From CAYJHC01 sp964369465 (lineage in GTDB: Bacteria > Bacillota > Clostridia > Peptostreptococcales > Anaerovoracaceae), in the NCBI GenBank assembly GCA_964369465.1, contig CAYJEX010000006.1:1-64000 (forward strand): DNA of 64,000 bases, written 5' to 3'. The number at the start of each line of letters is the position of its first letter. Positions within the stretch are counted from its first letter, which is position 1. Below the pieces are notes generated by a model that worked only from the letters and a program-made list of their open reading frames with translations, did no database searches and had not been told where the DNA came from. The translations under genes and the position numbers were made by a program. Shown here one piece after another: positions 1 to 10,028 of the stretch.

Positions 1-145
1 CTTTTCCTTGTCGCTTTACTTTATCTGCTAAAGCTCCTCCAACTATGAGTATACCCAGTCCTATTAGACTTGTTTTCCAATTGTAACTTAACATTATCAA
101 TAGAATTCCAATAATAAATAATGCTATTCCTATTTTGTTTTTCAT
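1..145 (-). CDS. small membrane protein, 3' end outside window
   Basis: An open frame begins at an ATG (complement of 143-145) preceded by a GGAGG ribosome site at about 154-158, and runs off the left edge without a stop. The visible 48 residues start MKNKIGIALFIIG and contain two hydrophobic stretches (about residues 4-21 and 26-41) followed by a basic tail, so it is probably a small integral membrane protein. It lies just downstream of the CRISPR arrays on the same strand. I do not recognise the family. Only the N-terminal part is visible. Confidence 0.5.
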   Translation of the reverse strand, partial: MKNKIGIALFIIGILLIMLSYNWKTSLIGLGILIVGGALADKVKRQGK

Positions 146-176
146 TTGGATTTCCTCCAGTTCTCTTTTCAAACTA

Positions 177-258
177 GCTTTACTACCATATAAAACTACG
201 CTACTCTCAAACCGAACTTAGTCACAATAGTAGATTCAGTGTGTTTTACTACCATATA
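177..258 (-). CRISPR. relic of a type II-A-like CRISPR array
   Basis: Read on the minus strand, 177-212 is a 36-nt sequence starting GTTTGAGAGTAGCG and ending GGTAGTAAAGC. It has the length and layout of Cas9 (type II-A) repeats: GTTTNAGAG at the 5' end, a TGGT block, and a 3' AAAAC-like end. A 30-nt spacer (213-242) separates it from a second, truncated copy at 243-258 that ends in GGTAGTAAAAC. Repeat starts are 66 bp apart, exactly one 36+30 unit. The second copy is cut where the type V-A array begins. No cas9, csn2 or tracrRNA is visible. The type II assignment is by resemblance. Confidence 0.72.
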
Positions 259-279
259 TAGACATCTTTATACCTGCCT

Positions 280-3200
280 ATCTGCAATAGTAGAATTTTA
301 TTTGGGTTCTTCAACATGAGGAATCACAATTGTTCCACTTGATCTACAATAGTAGAAATTTATTTGGGTTCTTCAACGTGACGAGTGTTAAAAACATTAA
401 TGAATCTACAATAGTAGAAATTTATTTGGGTTCTTCAACAAACATAGAGAAAATACTTATATAAATCTACAATAGTAGAAATTTATTTGGGTTCTTCAAC
501 AAACATAGAGAAAATACTTATATAAATCTACAATAGTAGAAATTTATTTGGGTTCTTCAACATTAAGCTATAACTAATTATACCCTGAATCTACAATAGT
601 AGAAATTTATTTGGGTTCTTCAACAGATGGAGACAGGTTTGGCACATTGCATCTACAATAGTAGAAATTTATTTGGGTTCTTCAACACTCCTTGTTAAAA
701 TTCTTTCTCATGTATCTACAATAGTAGAAATTTATTTGGGTTCTTCAACCTTTCACAATAATAACGCCAGCCTGATCTACAATAGTAGAAATTTATTTGG
801 GTTCTTCAACCTAAAAAACAACACTGACCTTTATAGTATCTACAATAGTAGAAATTTATTTGGGTTCTTCAACATATACCTATGATTTTAGGGGCTATAA
901 TAATCTACAATAGTAGAAATTTATTTGGGTTCTTCAACTTATAAATTAGGTACTGGTATACTAAGATCTACAATAGTAGAAATTTATTTGGGTTCTTCAA
1001 CCTAAAAAACAACACTGACCTTTATAGTATCTACAATAGTAGAAATTTATTTGGGTTCTTCAACATATACCTATGATTTTAGGGGCTATAATAATCTACA
1101 ATAGTAGAAATTTATTTGGGTTCTTCAACCGGTTTAGTTGCTCCTGACGGATAGTATCTACAATAGTAGAAATTTATTTGGGTTCTTCAACTAAATCAAA
1201 TGTGTATAATGACAATGCATCTACAATAGTAGAAATTTATTTGGGTTCTTCAACTTTTAAATTGATAATGGCTATGGCTTTATCTACAATAGTAGAAATT
1301 TATTTGGGTTCTTCAACTATGATAAATTTAAAAAACTTTCATTGTATCTACAATAGTAGAAATTTATTTGGGTTCTTCAACATATTAGAATAACTTTCGT
1401 CATATGAATCTACAATAGTAGAAATTTATTTGGGTTCTTCAACCTGAAGAAGGTGCAGCAGTTCCTTATAAATCTACAATAGTAGAAATTTATTTGGGTT
1501 CTTCAACATCTCTTTGTTTTTTCTGCTTATTAAATCTACAATAGTAGAAATTTATTTGGGTTCTTCAACACTCCTTGTTAAAATTCTTTCTCATGTATCT
1601 ACAATAGTAGAAATTTATTTGGGTTCTTCAACTTTTGAAGAAGAGGAAGAAGTTACACATCTACAATAGTAGAAATTTATTTGGGTTCTTCAACGAGTCC
1701 ATTACAAGCAGGAGATGTAGATCTACAATAGTAGAAATTTATTTGGGTTCTTCAACTTATCACCAAAGTTTGTTTCCATTTAATCTACAATAGTAGAAAT
1801 TTATTTGGGTTCTTCAACTTATAACAGCTCCAATACTAATTACTCATCTACAATAGTAGAAATTTATTTGGGTTCTTCAACATACAAACATACTGCCCCT
1901 TCTCTATATATCTACAATAGTAGAAATTTATTTGGGTTCTTCAACTCTACCTGCCTCAGCACACTCTCAAATCTACAATAGTAGAAATTTATTTGGGTTC
2001 TTCAACATATACATTGAATGATCCTATTGAATTTATCTACAATAGTAGAAATTTATTTGGGTTCTTCAACACTTCGACTATATGGTCGATGCTATATCTA
2101 CAATAGTAGAAATTTATTTGGGTTCTTCAACCCCTTATAATCCGTATTTTTAATAATGATCTACAATAGTAGAAATTTATTTGGGTTCTTCAACATGTGT
2201 TCTTTTCCTGTCGGTAGCTTAATCTACAATAGTAGAAATTTATTTGGGTTCTTCAACAATTTTAGAACATGGCAATGATATGTATCTACAATAGTAGAAA
2301 TTTATTTGGGTTCTTCAACATATAGATGAGATTTAAATTATTAACAATCTACAATAGTAGAAATTTATTTGGGTTCTTCAACATTACACAAGAGCTAAAA
2401 GTTAATATTATCTACAATAGTAGAAATTTATTTGGGTTCTTCAACATTGGAATCCAGAATAGTAATACTGAATCTACAATAGTAGAAATTTATTTGGGTT
2501 CTTCAACTGCTTCTGTGTAAGCTGTTGGATCTGCATCTACAATAGTAGAAATTTATTTGGGTTCTTCAACCTTCGTCAATCTGCTCAACTGTAAGCTATC
2601 TACAATAGTAGAAATTTATTTGGGTTCTTCAACAAATATGCATGGAGTTTGGGAAATATATCTACAATAGTAGAAATTTATTTGGGTTCTTCAACTTATA
2701 ATAAATAACGTAATTACAGCTTATCTACAATAGTAGAAATTTATTTGGGTTCTTCAACATGATATGGGTTGGAATATTAATTTCATCTACAATAGTAGAA
2801 ATTTATTTGGGTTCTTCAACCATCGTTTTGAAGAATGACTAATATCTGAATCTACAATAGTAGAAATTTATTTGGGTTCTTCAACTAATAAAACAGCATG
2901 AATTATTTATATATCTACAATAGTAGAAATTTATTTGGGTTCTTCAACATATAGGGAAAGGACATTTTTTAATTATCTACAATAGTAGAAATTTATTTGG
3001 GTTCTTCAACAAAAATGAATATACCTAACGGATATTTATCTACAATAGTAGAAATTTATTTGGGTTCTTCAACTTACTTTCTTTTCATAAAAAAGTATAT
3101 ATCTACAATAGTAGAAATTTATTTGGGTTCTTCAACAATATTAGAGTAACTTTCATCATACGAATCTACAATAGTAGAAATTTATTTGGGTTCTTCAACA

Positions 3201-4395
3201 TTATATATATATTTTTCCCTTTCGTTATCTACAATAGTAGAAATTTATTTGGGTTCTTCAACAAACAAAAGAAGAAACAAAAGAAGAAAATCTACAATAG
3301 TAGAAATTTATTTGGGTTCTTCAACTTTTATAAATGCAGTAGACTCTAAACATCTACAATAGTAGAAATTTATTTGGGTTCTTCAACTTATCCGTTTTTA
3401 ATAATTTAACTTGATCTACAATAGTAGAAATTTATTTGGGTTCTTCAACCTTCTGCTTCCTGTTTTAGTCTAAAAATCTACAATAGTAGAAATTTATTTG
3501 GGTTCTTCAACCATGATATATTCAGCAAAAGACCTTCCATCTACAATAGTAGAAATTTATTTGGGTTCTTCAACCAATTTCCAACACATTAGTTAATGTC
3601 GAATCTACAATAGTAGAAATTTATTTGGGTTCTTCAACGAGATTAAAAAAAGACGAATTAGGACATCTACAATAGTAGAAATTTATTTGGGTTCTTCAAC
3701 TTTGGCACTAATGCAGTAGCTGATATAGTATCTACAATAGTAGAAATTTATTTGGGTTCTTCAACCATACAAATAGCATCAATATTTCCATCATCTACAA
3801 TAGTAGAAATTTATTTGGGTTCTTCAACCTTATCTCAACAATAGCAAGAAACAAATCTACAATAGTAGAAATTTATTTGGGTTCTTCAACTTTATCGACT
3901 TTAACAGTTAATATTCATCTACAATAGTAGAAATTTATTTGGGTTCTTCAACTTTGATAAGGGCATGATCTAGTTGATTTATCTACAATAGTAGAAATTT
4001 ATTTGGGTTCTTCAACGTTACGCAGCAACTTAAGATTAATATTATCTACAATAGTAGAAATTTATTTGGGTTCTTCAACTTAAAGAAAACAACAAAACTC
4101 TAATTGATCTACAATAGTAGAAATTTATTTGGGTTCTTCAACAGTAAATGAACAATCTATTAAATTTAATCTACAATAGTAGAAATTTATTTGGGTTCTT
4201 CAACAGATTGAGCGAAAGAATAAAGCATTAATATCTACAATAGTAGAAATTTATTTGGGTTCTTCAACTTGAAAACAAAGTAAAACTTTTGCCTTATCTA
4301 CAATAGTAGAAATTTATTTGGGTTCTTCAACATATGAAGATATTAATTTACTTACAAGAATCTACAATAGTAGAAATTTATTTGGGTTCTTCAAC
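280..4395 (-). CRISPR. type V-A CRISPR array, 66 repeats and 65 spacers
   Basis: Sixty-six 36-bp repeats occur at 62-65 bp intervals with spacers of 25-29 bp. On the transcribed minus strand the repeat runs from GTTGAAGAACCC to TTTCTACTATTGTAGAT; its 3' TCTAC-N4-GTAGA hairpin is the Cas12a crRNA handle. All copies look identical except the leader-distal one (280-315), which has two substitutions. The leader lies at the high-coordinate end, so the newest spacers are near 4332-4359. Four spacers are exact duplicates of others: 440-464 = 501-525, 687-713 = 1570-1596, 811-837 = 1002-1028 and 874-902 = 1065-1093. Spacers 1382-1407 and 3137-3163 differ at only three positions. Confidence 0.98.
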
Positions 4396-4530
4396 CCTTG
4401 TTGGTACAATTTTGTTGTTTTTGTTTTATTCTTACTAGTTTTTGCCTCATTTTTTGAAACTTTCTTGCTTTTTTAAACATATTAAAGAACCCTCTTTCAA
4501 GATAATCTACATTAAGACTCTAGTTTGCAA
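4396..4530 (-). promoter_or_regulatory. CRISPR leader
   Basis: This AT-rich 135-bp stretch lies between the cas2 stop codon and the first perfect repeat (4360-4395), on the upstream side of the array. It is the expected place for the leader, which drives array transcription and marks where new spacers enter. It contains no credible gene. I see no unambiguous -35/-10 pair, so the call rests on position. Confidence 0.7.
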
Positions 4531-4806
4531 TTACTTGATAATTATCAACTCTTCATCTTCATTGCTTGCATATCCATATTTAATTATATCACAACTAGCA
4601 CTCATTTTGAAAATATACACGCTATCGCTTTGGTCAAATTCTTTCATAAATTGATTATCAATATCCGCAATAATGTTTTTCAGTATTCTTTCACTATTGT
4701 CTATCTGATAAACCGAAAATTGTAGTCTATGTCCAAATTTTCTGATATATTTATTAAACTTGCTTCTTTTTTTGTTGTCACTAATATCATAACTAATTAT
4801 AACCAT
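4531..4806 (-). CDS. cas2: CRISPR-associated endonuclease Cas2
   Basis: A 91-residue protein, the normal length for Cas2, which dimerises and bridges two Cas1 dimers during spacer integration. It begins MVIISYDISDNKKR, giving the N-terminal beta strand and the conserved Asp (D7) of the ferredoxin-like fold. I use the ATG at 4806 rather than a longer upstream frame. A GGAGG lies just ahead, and the start shares its A with the cas1 stop (TAATG), which indicates translational coupling. It is the last gene before the leader. Confidence 0.93.
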   Translation of the reverse strand: MVIISYDISDNKKRSKFNKYIRKFGHRLQFSVYQIDNSERILKNIIADIDNQFMKEFDQSDSVYIFKMSASCDIIKYGYASNEDEELIIIK

Positions 4807-5774
4807 TACTTTTCGCCTCCACAAAAGAACGGATACTCCTCGATTTCTGATCCTTTCATAAAACATCTATAATATTGTTGTATGTATATGAATATATCTT
4901 CTTTCTTTTCAAGAATTGGCTCTGCTAATATCTTAATATAGTAAGGCGACATTTTCCATTCTAATTGATATTGATTATTTATAAGTTTGAAATGTTCTTC
5001 TTTGATTTGCGATAAGTTAATTGATTTTTTTACTTGTTCATCAATGATAACTCGAAATGGTTCAATAATGTCACACACCAAAGATTTTCTCATATAAAAT
5101 TGCTTATGCAATACTCCTTTGTATGTATCAAACCCGTATGATAAAAGTATCGAATCTATAAAATTGAACAATACTGTGTATCCAATATCTAAGCTTGAAT
5201 TAATGTAATCTCTTTTCAATCTTGGAGTTCTTCCACACCAATCAACATTGTCAAAATGTGCTTTGAAATATATTTTCGCTGCGGTTCCTTCGAAACCCAT
5301 CAACTCTGGTATACTGTTTGAAAATTTTATTTTTTCCAAATACCCATCCATCAAAGTAATATTTTTTATTAATTCCTCACTTTTACTTCTTCTTTTTTTA
5401 AGTAAAGTTTGCTGTGAAAAAATTTTATTTGAAATAAGTCTTCTAGCAATTTCCAAAGAATTATAAGTATATTGTTTTTGTTTCAATAAAGTATTCCCAC
5501 TTTTTTCTGCTCCTAAAACATCATACACTCTAAACGAAGGGGACATCAACACAAGAAAAAAACCAAATTTCTTGCTTTGTTGAACTACTGCACTTGTAAT
5601 TGAAAAATGTCCAACTGCAAAAACAAGGAAAACTCTATAGCAACTGCATTGACTTTTAATTCCCCCTTCTTTATTTTTTATCACAACATTATCATTTCTA
5701 AAGGACAATGTGTCTCCAAGATTGAAAAATACAAAAAGTATTTGTTTTTTTCGAAAATCTGGTAAATTTATCAT
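4806..5774 (-). CDS. cas1: CRISPR-associated integrase Cas1
   Basis: A 322-residue Cas1, the metal-dependent integrase that inserts protospacers at the leader end. The C-terminal helical domain keeps the active-site set: E162 in GFEGTAAKIYF, H223 in GVLHKQ, and E238 in DIIEPFR (D235 nearby). The start is the ATG at 5774, preceded by AAGGAGGG and overlapping the cas4 stop as ATGA; a frame extended by ten residues lacks such a site. It is sandwiched between cas4 and cas2, with overlaps at both ends, so the adaptation genes form one transcript. Confidence 0.95.
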   Translation of the reverse strand: MINLPDFRKKQILFVFFNLGDTLSFRNDNVVIKNKEGGIKSQCSCYRVFLVFAVGHFSITSAVVQQSKKFGFFLVLMSPSFRVYDVLGAEKSGNTLLKQKQYTYNSLEIARRLISNKIFSQQTLLKKRRSKSEELIKNITLMDGYLEKIKFSNSIPELMGFEGTAAKIYFKAHFDNVDWCGRTPRLKRDYINSSLDIGYTVLFNFIDSILLSYGFDTYKGVLHKQFYMRKSLVCDIIEPFRVIIDEQVKKSINLSQIKEEHFKLINNQYQLEWKMSPYYIKILAEPILEKKEDIFIYIQQYYRCFMKGSEIEEYPFFCGGEK

Positions 5775-6340
5775 ATACCCTCCTTCAAAACTGAAAAAGA
5801 ACATAATTCTTCATATATGCAATTTTCGCACTTATTAGCATTGGTTTGAACATAGTTTTCAATCTCAAAAGTGGAAATTTCTTCAATTAAACGTTCAAAC
5901 TTACGAAGCATCTCAGGGTTATCGTTAGGAAGATCTGTCCTATACGTCTTGTTATCTACAAAACTATACAGATTTATCTCTCTTACGTCATATCCCATTT
6001 CCACTAATGCAAAATACTGTGCATACAGTTGGAATATATATCCATCATAAATAAAATTAATTTTGTTCTTACGTTCTGTTAAAATCCTTTTTTTTACATC
6101 GAATATATCTATTTTACCTATAATATTATACTTCTCACAATATACAAATCGGCTTTGAAGAACATCTTTTCTCGTAGTGTAGTTACCTTCATCGACGCAT
6201 TTATGAGCATGATCCCCTGCAATTTGCCTTTTTTCTTTCGTTAAAATACTGTTATTTGAATCATCAATTAAATGAAAATATATTGATACAGGGCAAAAGA
6301 TGAAATCATTTAAAAGAGATATTGATATAGGATTCTCCAC
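5771..6340 (-). CDS. cas4: CRISPR-associated exonuclease Cas4
   Basis: A 189-residue Cas4 of the RecB-like PD-(D/E)XK nuclease fold, which trims and selects PAM-containing prespacers for Cas1-Cas2. Four cysteines are placed to hold an Fe-S cluster: C16 in FIFCPVS and C171, C174, C180 in the C-terminal CENCIYEELC. The nuclease core is seen in GKIDIFDV and the following ERKNK. Translation starts at GTG (complement of 6338-6340), with an AAAGGA site overlapping the cas12a stop four bases upstream. Its stop overlaps the cas1 start. Confidence 0.93.
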   Translation of the reverse strand: MENPISISLLNDFIFCPVSIYFHLIDDSNNSILTKEKRQIAGDHAHKCVDEGNYTTRKDVLQSRFVYCEKYNIIGKIDIFDVKKRILTERKNKINFIYDGYIFQLYAQYFALVEMGYDVREINLYSFVDNKTYRTDLPNDNPEMLRKFERLIEEISTFEIENYVQTNANKCENCIYEELCSFSVLKEGI

Positions 6341-6344
6341 TGTT

Positions 6345-9300
6345 TTATCCTTTACTTTGTGCTAATTCAAGCCATTCTTTATTTGAAATTGATAAATTTA
6401 CTTTTTTGATATCCTCCGCGTTCTTTATTTGTTCAATACTCCAAATTCCCTTTCTTGCAATATTATAAGCACCATTGGCATCTGCATCCTTCGGCAAATT
6501 ATCGTCACTCACAACCTTTCTGCTATCGTAAAATTCCCCTTTATTGTTTCTAATAGGGGATATTAAGTAGTCAATTTCAGTCCCACTTACACTGTTTCTC
6601 ATTTGCAATGTCATTTTAGTCAGGTGAATAAAGTTTTTGAAAAAATTTGCATTTTCCATTTTCAAAATTTCTTCTTTGAGATTTTCTCCCATATAATTTA
6701 TTTCATGTTTTTTGAAAAGTGCTTCAAATTCATCTGTGAGGATTATTTCTCTATTGTCCCACTGTGAGTTTTTTTCAGGATTTCTAAAAGTTTCTAGTCT
6801 CTCTCCATTGCTACATATTGTCCATTTTTTTCTATAAGATACACCGCCTTTAGGAAATTTATCACAGTCAATATCAAATTCAAAATAGTTGTTTTTTGCA
6901 TTAAATCTTATTCCATCAAATTTACTTATATATTCTTTTGACATTGCAACACTTTCATATCTAGGATACAACAAATTTGTAAATCCTGTAACTGGATCAA
7001 TCTTGCTTGTTAGCCATGCTGGCACATAAAATATTATTCCATTTTGCCTAGTCATATCTTTGAAGCTTTTGAATTTTTCTGTAAGTTGATACGCTCCGAA
7101 TAAACCTCCTACCTCATCCGCATTTTTATTTTTATTCACATAGAAGTTGAGTTTAGTAATTAACATCTTTTCAAATTTTTGGTATACACTCTTTTCAACT
7201 TTAATTCTGCTATTTTTAAATCCACTATTCAAATCTTCCATTACAATTATCGCATCGTATTTTTCAACTAATTCGCATATTTTATGCACAACTTGGCTTA
7301 TGTATCCTTCTTTTAACTCTTTTATATTTTCTATTGTTTTCCATTCTTTTCTGGATTTCTCTCGATCTCCTTCCTTTCGTGCTAACAAATTTTGATAATT
7401 TGTGCTGTATTCTTGATCTGCGTATTTGTTAGCTATTTCATTTAATGAATACTGTTCACAGATATTTCCTTTTCCATCTATAACAGAGATATAGATAAGA
7501 TGCCTTTCTCCTCTATCAATGCCAATAATATAAGTCTCATTTTTTTTAGAAATTATCTTTCTAACTTCCTCATTCACAGTAGCTCTATCATTAGCTTTAG
7601 GATTCATTGTCACTGATAAATGCAACAAAAATTGTCTTTCTGTATACCTTTTATCCTTAATCAAATTATAAGAAAATGTGCTTTCTTTTTTATTATTTAG
7701 CTCATTTTTATTTTTGATTGGTATGTTTTTTTCATGTATCGTTCTATCTTTAGTTTTAATACTAGATTTCCTGTAAAACATTTCTGCTCCACCGTTCAAT
7801 TTATATTTTGTATTTTTAAGATTTATTTCATCAAAAAGAGCTTTAAAATACATAGTATGCAGATTTTCTTTACCCTTGCTATATTCGGAAAAATCTTTGT
7901 TGTAAATTTGAAAAAGAAATAGTTCTCCTTTGTCCACAAGGCTTTCTATATATTCTTTTGATATTTTTTCAAAAGATACTTTATACCCTTGTTCTGAAAC
8001 TTCACTATAAAACATGCTTATATCTTCATATTTATTTGTTTCAGAGAAAGTGAAATTATAGTCTTTGTATTCATGCTTGCCTATACAGTCTTTAAAATAA
8101 TCAATTAGTCTATGACAGTCATTCAGATTAAAATCTGCTCCCTTTTTATGTGTTTCTTTATTATATGCCTCTAATAGTTCCTCTGGCGGCTCAAATCTAC
8201 TAATCCCCTTCTTCGAAAGAAACACTTTAGGCAACATTTTATTTGGACCAGGTAAAAGCTTGTAATTCATTTTTTCATAACAATCTATAGCGTCTCCACT
8301 TTTAGGAGTTTCAAATATTTTGTTACATTTTTTGTCCATAATAGCTAAATAGTATTTATTTTCGTCTCTTAAAATCACACTTAAGTAATCTTTCTCTTTA
8401 TTTTTATCAAAGCCATCCAAAAATTGAGGATTACTAAAATTGATTTTAATTTTATCTTCAGAGTAAGGTTTTTTAGTCATATAATTTCTGACTTTGTCAT
8501 ACAATAATGTTGTAGCATCTATCACACTATAAAAGTTTTCGTAGTCAGCATAGAAATTTGTGTCCTTATCTACTTCTTCTCCACTTCCTTTCATTATTCC
8601 AAAAAAACGTTGAAATTCTTTTAGGCTTTCCAGAAAATTCTTTATTAGTGCTACATTTTTTTTATCTGAAGATAATTTTTCTTCTTCATCGTAATTTTTT
8701 TGAAGAACATTTTCAACTTCACTATAATTATCAAATACATTATTTTTAAGTGTTTCCGTTTTGCTAATCAAATATTTTGAAAGTTTTCTATTTTCAGTAT
8801 CATGAGATAAATATTTCTCTAAATTAGAAATCGAATAACTAGAAACTTTTTTCAATTCCTTCCTTCTTTTTTCCAAATATTTTTCTATATCTTTTGGGTT
8901 TTTCTTGTTGTTTTTATCATACTCTTCTTCTATTTTTTCTTGAATAGTTCCCCAACTTCCACATATATCTTGAGATATCATTGTAATATTGCTATCATTC
9001 TTTATATAAATTTGATCTAAGCAATTCGAGTTAATATTCTTTATAATATCACTTGCCTCTTCAATTATCGTTCTATATGATTTTCCTGTTTCATAATTCT
9101 TTTGATTATAAAAATCATAAATAGCCTTTAATGTTTCATTATCGTCGCCGAATTGTTCTGGTATGAACGAAAAGCTTTCTCTATCACTCAATATTTGCTT
9201 GTAAAGCATCTTCATTCTTGGCAACTTTATTTTTTCTTTCTGTCCAAATAAATTTATATATTCATTAATTCCTTTTATTTTCTCTCCGCATTGGATTGTA

Positions 9301-10028
9301 TAGCCTCCTATAATTTCATTATATTTATCAATTCCTTTTTGCGATAAACATAAGTTGAAATAATCAATAGAAAACACTTCGTCAAGCCCAAGTCCATAAG
9401 CACCTTTAATGTTTTCTTTTAATTCATCAGAGCATATTTTTTCCTTAACTTTTTTAAATGTTCTTATATTATCTAAAAACTTATTTAGGTTTTCATTAAT
9501 TATCCTATAACTTATTGCTGTTGCCTTTTCCTCATTCGTATACATGTTTTTTCTGTTTTCATTAAAACCCGTGAAGTATGTGGTAAACTTTTTAAAATAG
9601 TTAACATACTCAACTTCTTCCTCTAGTTTTTTTCTTTTTAGAAATAATGGCAACTCTTTTTCTATCAACTCTTTTTTGAACAAAATCCCCCACTTCTCAT
9701 TTTTTTCAAAAGCTGCTGAAATTTCTTTTCTCATGCTTTCTTGTAGTTGTTTAAGTTTTTCTACTTTTTCTTTTTTCTCCATAATGTCATCAAAATATAT
9801 CATAACATACTCTGACAATCCTTCTAGCGACACCTTTGACAGTGTTTCTTCGATAAATTCAACATGATAACTATCTACAATTTTCTTTACCTTTTTATAA
9901 TTTTCTGCTCTTTCTTCATCTTCCGGAAGAACTCTCTCATTAAAATATTCTTCTGTCTTACCCTGTGGAATCAATGCAAATCTTAACGTCTTGGTCACCT
10001 TATATTGATTGGTTAATTGTTCTATCAT
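6345..10028 (-). CDS. cas12a: CRISPR effector nuclease Cas12a (Cpf1)
   Basis: A 1227-residue type V-A effector, within the usual size range of Cas12a. It processes its own pre-crRNA and cuts DNA with a single RuvC site. The N-terminal KTLRFALIPQGKT is the family's WED-I signature. RuvC residues are D838 (GIDRGERHLIY), E931 (IIVMEDLNSGF) and D1183 (DADANGAYNIARKG); the Nuc-lobe arginine is R1144 (LQMRNS). H765 and lysines K772/K774 lie where the crRNA-processing residues fall in Francisella Cas12a. No frameshift or missing motif is visible, so it looks active. A GGAGGA site precedes the ATG. First gene of the cas operon. Confidence 0.98.
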   Translation of the reverse strand: MIEQLTNQYKVTKTLRFALIPQGKTEEYFNERVLPEDEERAENYKKVKKIVDSYHVEFIEETLSKVSLEGLSEYVMIYFDDIMEKKEKVEKLKQLQESMRKEISAAFEKNEKWGILFKKELIEKELPLFLKRKKLEEEVEYVNYFKKFTTYFTGFNENRKNMYTNEEKATAISYRIINENLNKFLDNIRTFKKVKEKICSDELKENIKGAYGLGLDEVFSIDYFNLCLSQKGIDKYNEIIGGYTIQCGEKIKGINEYINLFGQKEKIKLPRMKMLYKQILSDRESFSFIPEQFGDDNETLKAIYDFYNQKNYETGKSYRTIIEEASDIIKNINSNCLDQIYIKNDSNITMISQDICGSWGTIQEKIEEEYDKNNKKNPKDIEKYLEKRRKELKKVSSYSISNLEKYLSHDTENRKLSKYLISKTETLKNNVFDNYSEVENVLQKNYDEEEKLSSDKKNVALIKNFLESLKEFQRFFGIMKGSGEEVDKDTNFYADYENFYSVIDATTLLYDKVRNYMTKKPYSEDKIKINFSNPQFLDGFDKNKEKDYLSVILRDENKYYLAIMDKKCNKIFETPKSGDAIDCYEKMNYKLLPGPNKMLPKVFLSKKGISRFEPPEELLEAYNKETHKKGADFNLNDCHRLIDYFKDCIGKHEYKDYNFTFSETNKYEDISMFYSEVSEQGYKVSFEKISKEYIESLVDKGELFLFQIYNKDFSEYSKGKENLHTMYFKALFDEINLKNTKYKLNGGAEMFYRKSSIKTKDRTIHEKNIPIKNKNELNNKKESTFSYNLIKDKRYTERQFLLHLSVTMNPKANDRATVNEEVRKIISKKNETYIIGIDRGERHLIYISVIDGKGNICEQYSLNEIANKYADQEYSTNYQNLLARKEGDREKSRKEWKTIENIKELKEGYISQVVHKICELVEKYDAIIVMEDLNSGFKNSRIKVEKSVYQKFEKMLITKLNFYVNKNKNADEVGGLFGAYQLTEKFKSFKDMTRQNGIIFYVPAWLTSKIDPVTGFTNLLYPRYESVAMSKEYISKFDGIRFNAKNNYFEFDIDCDKFPKGGVSYRKKWTICSNGERLETFRNPEKNSQWDNREIILTDEFEALFKKHEINYMGENLKEEILKMENANFFKNFIHLTKMTLQMRNSVSGTEIDYLISPIRNNKGEFYDSRKVVSDDNLPKDADANGAYNIARKGIWSIEQIKNAEDIKKVNLSISNKEWLELAQSKG

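Noticed and set aside
177..258. Reading the distal sequence as decayed Cas12a repeats
   Set aside because: The two copies match each other and the Cas9 repeat layout at exact 66-bp spacing; they share little with the Cas12a repeat.
673..2520. Open frames inside the CRISPR array (for example 673-885, 1178-1393 and 2326-2520)
   Set aside because: They are translations of the repeats (STIVEIYLGSST or YNSRNLFGFF) with spacers between, not genes.
4480..4525. Possible degenerate repeat in the leader (TGTAGAT near GGGTTCTTT on the minus strand)
   Set aside because: Only seven contiguous bases match the repeat end and the spacing does not fit; it is treated as ordinary leader sequence.
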